A DNA stretch of 64,000 nucleotides from BM003 sp963783695 (GTDB taxonomy: Bacteria; Pseudomonadota; Gammaproteobacteria; Steroidobacterales; BM003), in contig CAWAOM010000004.1 in assembly GCA_963783695.1 (NCBI GenBank), positions 124,001 to 188,000 on the forward strand, read 5' to 3'. The notes under the pieces are model-generated. The model saw nothing but the letters and a program-made list of their open reading frames with translations, had not been told where the DNA came from and made no database searches. Positions 1 through 7,913 of this stretch are shown here, piece by piece. The position numbers and the translations under genes are program-made. Every line of letters begins with the position of its first letter. Position 1 is the first letter of the stretch.

Positions 1-502
1 ACTCGCGATAGACACTTGCGTCGGTGCCGCCGCGCGACAGCCCGACAATGCAGCGCTCATATGCCGGAGCCAGGCATTCCACGTTCTGGTAAACCCAGTT
101 TTCCTTCTCGCTCCTGTCCAGCGCATCGACGTCGAGCAGGGTCTCCCATTCGGGTTTGCCGGCGGCGTAACTGGCAAGCGCCGATCGCCGCAGAATGCCG
201 CGGACATGGGTCTTGTCCTGCCAGAAATTAAAGACCTGGTCGCCGCGGATGGATCCATAAGGAATTCTTGCCTCGGAGGTCAGGATCTCCAGTGCTTCAC
301 GGCGCATATCCGCGAATTCAGGCTGCTTTTCAAGCACCGCAAGGCTGTGCGCATTTTGCTCCCGCGCCCAGTCCAGTGACGCCTGGCTATCGATATTCTC
401 GAGGTCGATGAAAGGATCGCCGGTATCGGCCCGCGTGGCGCTGCCGATAACGGCCACGGCGAACAGCGAAAGGCGCAGGAACAGGAATATCGACTTGGTC
501 AT
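1..502 (-). CDS. Prolyl oligopeptidase family serine peptidase, N-terminal part (runs off the left edge)
   Basis: The minus strand is open from an ATG at 502 to the window edge, giving 167 residues. A Sec-type signal peptide (about residues 1-25, ending near SATRAD) is followed by sequence typical of the S9A prolyl oligopeptidase beta-propeller entry: SLDWAREQNAHSL near residues 39-51 and IRGDQVFNFWQDKTHVRG near 85-102. Family members cleave proline-containing peptides, here probably in the periplasm. The catalytic Ser/Asp/His lie in the C-terminal hydrolase domain, beyond the window, so activity cannot be judged. The gene is divergent from the next one across about 290 bp. Upstream of the ATG only a weak purine-rich ribosome site is visible. 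The family assignment rests on recognised N-terminal motifs. Confidence 0.82.
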   Translation of the reverse strand, partial: MTKSIFLFLRLSLFAVAVIGSATRADTGDPFIDLENIDSQASLDWAREQNAHSLAVLEKQPEFADMRREALEILTSEARIPYGSIRGDQVFNFWQDKTHVRGILRRSALASYAAGKPEWETLLDVDALDRSEKENWVYQNVECLAPAYERCIVGLSRGGTDASVYRE

Positions 503-794
503 GGCAGGAGCCTCTGCGAGATAGGATGCAGAGCGGCGAGAAGATTCCGCCGCAGCAAAAGATTCGCATTCTACCTTGCAGTGGCCGCCGACGCGCACGG
601 TTGTGACGACCGATTGCACTCGCGCGGCGGCCGCGCAGGTGCGGCCTGCGGTCGACGCGATTGCCCGAGTCGTCTATCGTACCGGCCTCCGGTTGCACGT
701 ACCCGGTCCGCTGTCCGCCCTATTCGGCAGGGTCGCGCACCGTCGCAGCGTGGCGTCCGGGCTTTTTTTCAGGCAACGAGCAGGGAATACAGGC

Positions 795-1187
795 ATGGCA
801 AACGAAACACCTGAATTGGATCCGAGCATGGACCGCAATGGTCTGTACCGCGAGGAGATGTTTACCGACCGGCGTGTCGGCACGCTACAGCGGCTTACCC
901 CGGTTGGCGCCGATGGCGAGCCAGATCCTGGCCGGGCGGTGTTGTTTCTCGGCCAGACTCAGGTGATGACGCCGGCCGGTGCGCTTCCGATCAATTTCGA
1001 AATCGAGGCGAAGACGCTTGATGAGGCGGTGGACAAATTCGGTGACGGTGCGCGCGCCGCGATCGAGGACACGATGCGTCGTATCGAGGAAATGCGGCGC
1101 GACGCCGCGTCTTCCATCATCGTTCCCGAGGCTGGTGGCAGTGCGCCGGGCGGCGGCATGCCCGGTGGCGGGATTCAGATGCGCTAG
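795..1187 (+). CDS. Conserved small cytoplasmic protein of unknown function
   Basis: This 130-residue protein has no signal peptide or membrane segment. The reading frame is open upstream to 576, but the ATG at 795 follows a GGGA-containing ribosome site and begins the recognisable protein. The middle (about residues 18-95) holds FTDRRVGTLQRLTPV and a stretch predicted as mixed beta strand and helix. The tail from about residue 113 is Gly/Pro/Met-rich (GGGMPGGG) and looks disordered. I recall homologous short proteins in gammaproteobacteria annotated only as cytoplasmic protein. It ends 8 bp from the convergent aldo/keto reductase gene. No function is inferred. Confidence 0.75.
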   Translation: MANETPELDPSMDRNGLYREEMFTDRRVGTLQRLTPVGADGEPDPGRAVLFLGQTQVMTPAGALPINFEIEAKTLDEAVDKFGDGARAAIEDTMRRIEEMRRDAASSIIVPEAGGSAPGGGMPGGGIQMR

Positions 1188-1195
1188 CGCTAACG

Positions 1196-2116
1196 CTACA
1201 GCGAGCGCAGGTAATCCAGCATTCGAGCCTGGGTTGCTGTATCGGGCAGACGGCCGGTTCCGGCGAGCGCATTGTCGAGCATATAGCGCGGTCGCCGCGT
1301 GCCCGGTATTACGCATGTCACTGCCGGATGAGCGAGTACGAATTTCAGAAAAAACTGGGCCCAGCTGGTGCAGTCGAATCCGCTTGCCCAATCCGGCAAA
1401 GGCTTGTCGCGGACGCGCGGGAACAACTGGCCACCGGCAAATGGCCGGTTGATGATGACCGCGACGCCGTTGTCGGCGGCCAGCGGCAACAGTCTGAGCG
1501 CCGACTCCGGTTCCGCCATTGAGTAGTTGACCTGCAGGAAGTCAACGGGCTCGGACTCGATAATCCGCGCGAGATCGTCGTAGGCACTGCTGCGGTAATG
1601 GGTCAATCCGAGGTAGCGGATACGACCCTCTTCTTTCCACCGGCGCAGGCTGACAAGCTGCGTTTTCCAGTCCACCAGGTTGTGAATCTGCATCAGGTCG
1701 AGTGTGTCGACCCGAAGTTTGGCAAGACTTGCACGCATTTGCGCAATTCCCCGATCGGCGCCGCTGGTCCAGACCTTGCTGGCGAGAAACAGTGCTTCGC
1801 GGGAACCGGACCTGGCTACGAGATCGCCGAGAACCGTCTCGGATGAGCCGTACATCGGCGACGTATCTACGACACTGCCGCCGCGCCCGATCAGGGCGCC
1901 AAGTACCTGTTGCAGTCGGGCGCGCGCCTCGCTGTCGTCCCCGACATCGAAAGACTGCCATGTGCCGAGACCGACAACCGGCACGGCCTCGCCCGAAACC
2001 GGGATGGGGCGGGTTTGCATCTTCGCCTCGCTGAACATGGCGCTGACTGCGGCGGGCAACGCGACCATGCCTCCGGCACAGCCAAGACCGGCGACGAACC
2101 TACGGCGATCGATCAT
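1196..2116 (-). CDS. Tat-exported aldo/keto reductase
   Basis: This 306-residue protein starts with a twin-arginine signal (MIDRRRFVAG, then a hydrophobic stretch to about residue 28). An aldo/keto reductase TIM barrel follows, with the catalytic Asp and Tyr in DTSPMYGSS, Lys in ASKV and His in MQIHN. Family enzymes reduce carbonyls with NAD(P)H. The ATG at 2116 is preceded by GAGGAG. It overlaps the stop of the upstream carrier gene as ATGA, so the two are translationally coupled. Export in folded form with bound cofactor is what Tat allows, but how cofactor would be recycled in the periplasm is unclear. The nearby longer upstream frame is only the shadow of the carrier gene. Confidence 0.88.
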   Translation of the reverse strand: MIDRRRFVAGLGCAGGMVALPAAVSAMFSEAKMQTRPIPVSGEAVPVVGLGTWQSFDVGDDSEARARLQQVLGALIGRGGSVVDTSPMYGSSETVLGDLVARSGSREALFLASKVWTSGADRGIAQMRASLAKLRVDTLDLMQIHNLVDWKTQLVSLRRWKEEGRIRYLGLTHYRSSAYDDLARIIESEPVDFLQVNYSMAEPESALRLLPLAADNGVAVIINRPFAGGQLFPRVRDKPLPDWASGFDCTSWAQFFLKFVLAHPAVTCVIPGTRRPRYMLDNALAGTGRLPDTATQARMLDYLRSL

Positions 2117-3465
2117 GTCGGGCTCCTCGTGTTTGTCATCGTGAAATTCTCTGGGTCTCCGGCCGGCCGATTGCGACGGAGTCGGGCGAATTGCGCGCCG
2201 AGACGTATCCCCGTGAACATCCACAGGCCACACAACGGTACCGCGGCGAAAGCGATGGCTCCGGTGTCGAGCCCGATCCCGCGCATTCCCGCATACAGCC
2301 ATCCTGACACAGCGTCGCCACCGCGATAGACGACTGTATCGACGAGATTTTTAGCTTTGTATTTTTGCGCTGGCGAGAGCACGGTAAACAGCATTTCCCG
2401 GGCCGGTTTCATTACCGCGTAATTACCGGCCCGGCGTAGCACCTGCACGACCACCAGCACTGCCAGCACCGGGGCGATTCCCAGCAGCACGAATCCGGCG
2501 ATCAGCAGCGCCGGAATCAGCGCAAGTGTCGTTCCAAGGCCGAAGCGCTCCGCGATCCGGTTTGTCGCGAACAATTGTGCGCCGACCGTCAGCACGTTTA
2601 CCGCGAGGTCGATCAACGCGAACAGGCGGGTGCGTTGCTCGCTATCGGCAATATCGGCTGCCACAATATGTGCCTGGGTGAAATACAGGAATGTCGAGGC
2701 GCAGCTGTATAGCAATATCAGCAGACAGATTCCCTGCAGGTAGCGCGAATCGCGCAGCATCCGGAATCCGTCGAGTATGCTGCCGCCGAACCCCTGTGCG
2801 GACGGCCGCGACCTGGCGCGCGCGGTTCGCCGCCGTGGCCCATCCTCCAGTAATTGATGGATGCAGATCAGCGCGACGGCGAACAGCGCGGCAGAAAGCG
2901 GCAGCAGCGATGCGACGCCGACCGCTCCGACCAGCACCGCGGTCAGCGCCGGACCCGCGATGGCCCCGGCGGTGCCACCGGCCGCGATCAGCCCGAATAG
3001 TCGCGTGGCCTGGTCCGGTGAGTAAATATCCACCATGAACGACCAGAACAGCGACACGACGAATAGGTTGAAGATACTGACCCAGACGTAGAAGCAACGT
3101 GCCAGCCAGATGCTGTCCGGCGCCTTGCTGAAGGCGGCGAAAAATGCCATCAGGCTGACGCAGACAATGGCATAGACAAGCGGAAGAAAAACCCGCCGCG
3201 GCAGCCGCGACAGCAGCAGGGCGAACACAGGTACACACACCAGCGTGCCGATGAATGTCGCGGTGAACAGCCATTGCAGCTGATCGACGCCAGCGCGAAT
3301 GGCCATTTCGTCGCGCACGGGCCGGAGAATGTAGTAACCGCACAACAGGGCGAAGAAATAAACGAAGGACCACGCCACATTGCGTGTCTCTCCCGTCTTC
3401 ACCCGCAATAGCCGCCTGATCCGGCTTGCCCGCGCGGGCGCCAGGTTCGACGGTGCTATCTGCAA
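2113..3465 (-). CDS. NTP/NDP exchange-family (ATP/ADP translocase-like) membrane carrier
   Basis: This 450-residue integral membrane protein has about 11-12 hydrophobic segments. The N-terminal motif GETRNVAWSFVYFF then LLCGYYILRPVRDEM, and FWSFMVDIYSPDQATRLFG with a following GGTAGAIAGP, are typical of the COG3202 branch of carriers related to plastid and rickettsial ATP/ADP translocases. Free-living bacterial members are poorly characterised and are often annotated simply as MFS transporters. The substrate is therefore unknown. It is paralogous to the carrier at 15857-17527, which shares the GYYIL/CYYIL and RLF..I..GG.AGAI motifs. Its stop codon overlaps the start of the Tat aldo/keto reductase (ATGA), indicating a two-gene operon. 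Confidence 0.8.
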   Translation of the reverse strand: MQIAPSNLAPARASRIRRLLRVKTGETRNVAWSFVYFFALLCGYYILRPVRDEMAIRAGVDQLQWLFTATFIGTLVCVPVFALLLSRLPRRVFLPLVYAIVCVSLMAFFAAFSKAPDSIWLARCFYVWVSIFNLFVVSLFWSFMVDIYSPDQATRLFGLIAAGGTAGAIAGPALTAVLVGAVGVASLLPLSAALFAVALICIHQLLEDGPRRRTARARSRPSAQGFGGSILDGFRMLRDSRYLQGICLLILLYSCASTFLYFTQAHIVAADIADSEQRTRLFALIDLAVNVLTVGAQLFATNRIAERFGLGTTLALIPALLIAGFVLLGIAPVLAVLVVVQVLRRAGNYAVMKPAREMLFTVLSPAQKYKAKNLVDTVVYRGGDAVSGWLYAGMRGIGLDTGAIAFAAVPLCGLWMFTGIRLGAQFARLRRNRPAGDPENFTMTNTRSPT

Positions 3466-3555
3466 GAGGATGATCGCAGCGTTGTAGTGCCGGGTCGCAT
3501 ACCGGTTTAAGACCGCGCGGTCGCGCCAGCGTTCCGGCAGTAGTTGTGACTGGAG

Positions 3556-4800
3556 TCAGTCGGACTCGATCGTAAAGCTCATGCCCGCGTTGTTTTCGAG
3601 CCGCTCGATCAGGCTAAAGCCCATGCTCGATGCCGGGGTCCAGAAACCGCCGCCAACATCGATTTCGTCCATGGCCAGGCAGACGGCCGCTTCTCCGAGC
3701 ATCCGCGAAGTCGCGCCGTAACCGGGGTCGCGATTGCCATAGACCTGCGCGCGCAGTACCTCGCCGTTGGCACTCTTACCGAGCAGCAGAATGTCGAAAA
3801 AACCGCGCTCGCGCGCGCTCGCCGAAGGCCCCTCGCCTGGCTTTGGTAAAAACAGCTTCTCCAGCAATGCCCGGGTCGGGGCGATGCCAATGCCGACGAG
3901 CAGTGCACCGAGTGCGGTGGCGGTGGCGCTGGCGGTCGCGAAACCGAGCAGACCACTACCGCACAAAACCGACTCGCTGTAGCGGAAGTCGTTACCGTAC
4001 TGATACTCCAGCAGGGCATTGCTGCGACGAACGATGCGCGTGTTGATCGCCGCCATCACAAATGGCGCGGTCCAGCCGCCCGCGTCGTGATCGTAGGCCG
4101 GCGCGCGCTGATCGGCGCCGTCCGCGCCATTGCGCTCGCCAGTCGGGTTGAGTGCATAAGGATCGGCCAGCACGCGGCGTACCTCGCGGTCGGCCCGCGC
4201 CTCCTGCATAACGTTTAACAGGCTGGCGACAGTGCCGCCGCTGAAAGTGCCGCGGGCCTTGCGCAGGCGGAACGCGATTTCGCTGCAGTTCGCGCCATGG
4301 CGTTGTTGCATCTCGTGTTGCAGAAAGAGGCAGCCTAGATCGGAAGGAATGGAATCGAAGCCGCAGCAGTTGACGATACGAGCGCCACTGTCCTCGGCGG
4401 TGGCCTGGTGTGCGTCAATCATGCGCCGGATCCACTGTACCTCGCCGGTGATGTCGCAATAATCAGTGCCATTGCGGGCGCAGGCAGCGACCATCCCGGA
4501 GCCGTATAACGCAAACGGACCCACGGTTGAGCAAATAACGCGTGTTTGCGCCGCGATCTGGTCAAGCGAGTCCGCATCGGTGCTGTCACCAACCAGCACC
4601 GGCAGGCCCTTATCGTCACCGCAGAGCTCCTTGCCAAGCGCCGCAAGCCGCACGGCATTGCGTCCTCCGATCGCCCACTTCAAATCGCCGCCAGCGCCAT
4701 AGCGCTGGAACAGATATTGCGCGACCAGGCGGCCGGTGAAGCCGGTCGCTCCCCACACTACGAGATCGAATTTCGCGGTTTTTCGTTTACTTGGGGTCAT
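3556..4800 (-). CDS. Saccharopine dehydrogenase-like NAD(P)-dependent oxidoreductase
   Basis: This 414-residue protein opens with a Rossmann fold, VVWGATGFTGRLVAQYL, near residues 13-29, followed by IGGRNAVRLAAL. This is the usual opening of the saccharopine dehydrogenase NADP-binding family that includes trans-acting enoyl reductases. Further family motifs are TVGPFALYGSGMVAACA, DYCDITGEVQW and NCCGFDSIPSDLG. The C-terminal half carries hydrophobic stretches (about residues 285-312) that may touch a membrane. The substrate cannot be told from sequence. Lysine-pathway saccharopine enzymes are less likely because no lysine genes are nearby. The gene diverges from the alcohol dehydrogenase at 4925, with about 124 bp between. 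Confidence 0.85.
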   Translation of the reverse strand: MTPSKRKTAKFDLVVWGATGFTGRLVAQYLFQRYGAGGDLKWAIGGRNAVRLAALGKELCGDDKGLPVLVGDSTDADSLDQIAAQTRVICSTVGPFALYGSGMVAACARNGTDYCDITGEVQWIRRMIDAHQATAEDSGARIVNCCGFDSIPSDLGCLFLQHEMQQRHGANCSEIAFRLRKARGTFSGGTVASLLNVMQEARADREVRRVLADPYALNPTGERNGADGADQRAPAYDHDAGGWTAPFVMAAINTRIVRRSNALLEYQYGNDFRYSESVLCGSGLLGFATASATATALGALLVGIGIAPTRALLEKLFLPKPGEGPSASARERGFFDILLLGKSANGEVLRAQVYGNRDPGYGATSRMLGEAAVCLAMDEIDVGGGFWTPASSMGFSLIERLENNAGMSFTIESD

Positions 4801-4924
4801 GCGGCAGCAGCGTATAGATCGCGGCGGGCGCGGGCAAGCGCAAAGATCCGGAGTAGAATGCGGCGCGTCGGCCGATGCTTAGCCACCTTTGGCGCCGCCG
4901 GTCCGGTGCCTGGAGAGAGCAACG

Positions 4925-5980
4925 ATGCGTAGTTACAAGTTCGCCGGCTATGGCCAGGCGGTAAACGAGGTGATCGATGAGTCGCCCGAGCCACAGGGCA
5001 GCGAGGTGCTGCTTAGGGTGGAGGCTTGCGGCGTTTGTCATTCCGATCTCCATGTCCTCGATGGTTTCTTCGAGCTAGGGGACGGCAAGCGTCTCGACCT
5101 GTCATCCGGTCGCAAACTGCCGTTCACGCTGGGGCACGAGATCGTTGGCCGGGTTGCCGCCCTCGGTCCGGATGCCGCAGGCGCCGCGATCGGTGACCGC
5201 GTTGTCGTCTACCCATGGATCGGCTGCGGTGAGTGTGCGGTCTGCGCGGCCGGTGAAGAGCATTTGTGCGCGGACGCCCGCGCGCTCGGCATCCAGGTGG
5301 ACGGAGGCTATGCCGATGAGGTGCTGGTCCCGCATAGCCGTTACCTGCTCGATTTCGGCGCTATGCCGGCGCACCTCGCGGCAACCTATGCCTGTTCCGG
5401 CCTGACCGCGTACTCCGCGTTGCAGCGGATCGAGTCTCTGACGGCGCAGGGTGCGACGCTGATCATAGGCGCCGGCGGGGTCGGGATGGCGGCACTGGCG
5501 CTTGGCCGGGCGCTCCATGACAACCGCATAGTGGTTGCCGACCATGATGCGGGGAAACGTGAGGCAGCGCTGCAGGGCGGCGCTGACCATGTCATTGATG
5601 CCGCGGCCGACGGCGCGTTGCGCGAGCTGCGCAAACTGACCGGCGGCGGGCCCGCCGCCGTTATCGATTTTGTCGGTGCAGAGGCAACCACGAGCTTTGC
5701 CGTTTCGGCAGTGCGCAAGGGTGGAAAAATCGTGGTAGTGGGGTTGTTTGGCGGCAGCCTGAAACTTGCGTTGCCGCTTTTGCCGCTCAAGAGTTTCACG
5801 CTGGAGGGCGCCTATGTGGGGTCACTGGCCGAGATGGAGCAGCTCATGACGCTGGCACGAGCCGGCAGGGTGCCGCCGTTGCCAATTCAGTGCCGCCGAC
5901 TCGACGAGGCAGATTCGGTGCTGCGGGAGCTGCGCGATGGCCGGGTCATCGGCCGTGCCGTGTTGACACCCGGGAAATAG
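4925..5980 (+). CDS. Zinc-dependent alcohol dehydrogenase (MDR family)
   Basis: This 351-residue medium-chain dehydrogenase interconverts alcohols and aldehydes or ketones with NAD(P). Catalytic zinc ligands lie in CGVCHSD (about residues 38-44) and GHE. The structural zinc lobe is complete, with four Cys in CGECAVCAAGEEHLC. The nucleotide fold follows at about residue 178 as IIGAGGVGMAAL. The ATG at 4925 has a good GGAGAG ribosome site and matches the family start. An upstream in-frame ATG at 4889 would add 12 unlikely residues. The gene looks monocistronic. The substrate is unknown. Confidence 0.92.
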   Translation: MRSYKFAGYGQAVNEVIDESPEPQGSEVLLRVEACGVCHSDLHVLDGFFELGDGKRLDLSSGRKLPFTLGHEIVGRVAALGPDAAGAAIGDRVVVYPWIGCGECAVCAAGEEHLCADARALGIQVDGGYADEVLVPHSRYLLDFGAMPAHLAATYACSGLTAYSALQRIESLTAQGATLIIGAGGVGMAALALGRALHDNRIVVADHDAGKREAALQGGADHVIDAAADGALRELRKLTGGGPAAVIDFVGAEATTSFAVSAVRKGGKIVVVGLFGGSLKLALPLLPLKSFTLEGAYVGSLAEMEQLMTLARAGRVPPLPIQCRRLDEADSVLRELRDGRVIGRAVLTPGK

Positions 5981-5992
5981 CGCCGCGAGATT

Positions 5993-6223
5993 TCAGCCCT
6001 CGCCCGATTTCCTCACGAGCTTGCTGCGATGGCGTGTCGGAGCGCTCTCGCCGGGGTCGGCCGGCGTGTCCCTGATGGTGGATGGCGCATTGCGCTGGCG
6101 CGGCGATTGTCCGGAGCGGGAATCCGGCAGCAGGGAAAGAAGATACGGGTCGAACCCGGTGTCGAGCGACTCTCGCGGTTCGCTGCGCCGGTCAACCTGC
6201 AAAGGCTTGTGATCGTCTGCCAT
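5993..6223 (-). CDS. Possible small hypothetical protein (76 aa)
   Basis: This short minus-strand frame begins with an ATG preceded by GGAGCGAGAG. It encodes a hydrophilic Arg/Ser/Pro-rich product (MADDHKPLQVDRR, then DPYLLSLLPDS) with no recognised domain, signal or membrane segment. It ends 12 bp from the convergent alcohol dehydrogenase. If it is not a gene, 5981-6378 is an almost 400-bp gap in which I see no tRNA, repeat or terminator. The good ribosome site and placement support it. The low-complexity, high-GC composition, which opens frames by chance, argues against it. Confidence 0.4.
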   Translation of the reverse strand: MADDHKPLQVDRRSEPRESLDTGFDPYLLSLLPDSRSGQSPRQRNAPSTIRDTPADPGESAPTRHRSKLVRKSGEG

Positions 6224-6378
6224 GACTCTCGCTCCATCGGGCTTTATGCTCCGATGTCACGCTAGCATCGGTTCTTGCCGGCCCGGGCGGCAAATTGACA
6301 TAAAGCGATCCCGGACCGGCATGGCACAGTCCAGACTGAGGCCTGCGTCACGTTTTGTGACGCGTCGTGGCGACGCTG

Positions 6379-7314
6379 TCACTCCGGCGCAATGGGAGAA
6401 AACATCAGGCTGCCGCGGGTTGCGTCGACCGTATAACCGAGCGCCAGCCTGCCCGCGACAAAGCCCAGCTTGTCTACGCCGGCGAGCGCCTGCAGGTAGC
6501 GTTTTTCGAGCGCCATTACCGCGGGCGTGCAGGCCATCATCGTGGAACCGGCGTGGCCGATTTTGACCGATCCGGTTGCGTCGCCCGGTGAGATCGCCGC
6601 GAAATAACGATTGCATGCGGATTGTCCGCCGACCTTTCCGCCGGCAAACGAGAGGGTGACCGGCGGTTGCTCGGGGGCGCTCTCGGTCCTGCTGAACTGA
6701 TCCAGTTTCCAGTTGCTGCCATCGAGCGCGGCGAGCGTGAACGGGCCGAGAATCTCGCTGCCGTTTTCGCGCAGCCCGTCCTCGCCAAGGGTGTAGCGTC
6801 GCTGCGCCATCTGCGTTGGACAGCACATCGCATCGTCAGGTCCGGCCTGAACGACACTGAGCACGATAGCGCCGTCGTCGATGTCGGCAGCGCGAATCTG
6901 AACCCGGTCGCCGACGACCGCGGTAGCGGAATTGACCGCCATTCCGCCGCGCAGCGTTACGACCGCGACATACAGCATGGCACCGGAGCCGCCCGAGTTC
7001 TCGCTAAGCAGGACGACCGTCTCGGGCTGGCCGTCGCCGTCGAAATCGTCCTGTAGCAGGATTTCCCTGACCAGCGTCACGGTCGGGCGCGATGCTCCAC
7101 CGGCGGCAAAAGGTATGCCTTCGAAGCGTCCGTCCACCAATTCAACCGTATAGTCGTAGATTCCGCTGTACTCGGTATTCGCTACCGCATCGAGGTCGGG
7201 TGCCTCCGCCACTGGCGCCGATCTGGTGGCTGTGCTTGTATTGGCAGAATTGCCGACGCAGCCCGGCCCGCCGGCCAGGAGCGCCGCCAGGATCAAATAG
7301 ACACAACGCTGCAT
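6379..7314 (-). CDS. Exported META-domain (HslJ-like) protein, probable lipoprotein
   Basis: This 311-residue protein starts at an ATG after a strong GGAGG site. A hydrophobic signal ends at GGPGC, a lipobox-like but not ideal cleavage site, so the lipid anchor is tentative. The central part (about residues 50-190) contains DFDGDGQPE, an acidic repeat seen in FG-GAP-like or calcium-binding loops. The last 110 residues form a META/HslJ-like domain: SNWKLDQF, ACNRYFAAI, MMACTPAVMALEKRYLQAL. The pair of Cys in ACNRY and MMACT is conserved in META domains. Such proteins sit in the cell envelope, and some are linked to heat or antibiotic stress. It diverges from the molybdenum hydroxylase operon. 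Confidence 0.8.
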   Translation of the reverse strand: MQRCVYLILAALLAGGPGCVGNSANTSTATRSAPVAEAPDLDAVANTEYSGIYDYTVELVDGRFEGIPFAAGGASRPTVTLVREILLQDDFDGDGQPETVVLLSENSGGSGAMLYVAVVTLRGGMAVNSATAVVGDRVQIRAADIDDGAIVLSVVQAGPDDAMCCPTQMAQRRYTLGEDGLRENGSEILGPFTLAALDGSNWKLDQFSRTESAPEQPPVTLSFAGGKVGGQSACNRYFAAISPGDATGSVKIGHAGSTMMACTPAVMALEKRYLQALAGVDKLGFVAGRLALGYTVDATRGSLMFSPIAPE

Positions 7315-7442
7315 GACTTGCCTCCGTGCGCGGGTGGGAACCAGGCAGTGTAAACGCGGTCCCGGTGACGTGCCAGTTGCCGGGCCATCAAACCTGCTCG
7401 ATGGCCGCGTTGCGGCGCCTGCGCAGACACATGGGGAACGCA

Positions 7443-7913
7443 ATGATTGGATTCGAAATCAACGGCAGCGAAATTGAACTGGATGTCGATCCCGACATGC
7501 CGCTGCTGTGGGCGATACGCGATGCGGCCGGTCTGACCGGCACGAAATACGGTTGCGGTATGGCGCTATGCGGCGCTTGCACCGTGCATGTCGATGGCAG
7601 AGCGGTGCGTTCCTGCCTGCTGCCGGTCAGCTCCGTGGCGGGTAAATCGGTGACCACAATCGAGGGTGTTGCGGGTGGCGCGGCCGACGCCGTCAGGCAG
7701 GCGTGGACGGAACTGAACGTCGTGCAGTGTGGCTACTGCCAGTCCGGCCAGATCATGTCGGCGGTGGAATTGCTCGAGCAAAACCCGCGCCCCGACGATG
7801 CGCAGATCGACCGTGCAATGCGCGGAAACATCTGCCGCTGCGCGACCTACGCCAGAATCCGCGACGCCATCCGGCTGGCATCCCTCTCTTTGCCGGGGAG
7901 GTCGGAGACGTGA
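7443..7913 (+). CDS. 2Fe-2S subunit of a xanthine oxidase-family molybdenum hydroxylase
   Basis: This 156-residue electron-transfer subunit has two [2Fe-2S] clusters. The plant-ferredoxin type has Cys in YGCGMALCGACTVHVDG and a later SCLLPV. The helical type has CGYCQSGQIM and GNICRCATYARI. Length and motif order match the small subunit of isoquinoline 1-oxidoreductase and aldehyde dehydrogenases of the IorA type. The ATG at 7443 follows GGGGAA. The stop codon overlaps the GTG of the large subunit (GTGA). No FAD subunit is present, as is normal for the two-subunit IorAB type, which passes electrons to a cytochrome. Confidence 0.93.
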   Translation: MIGFEINGSEIELDVDPDMPLLWAIRDAAGLTGTKYGCGMALCGACTVHVDGRAVRSCLLPVSSVAGKSVTTIEGVAGGAADAVRQAWTELNVVQCGYCQSGQIMSAVELLEQNPRPDDAQIDRAMRGNICRCATYARIRDAIRLASLSLPGRSET

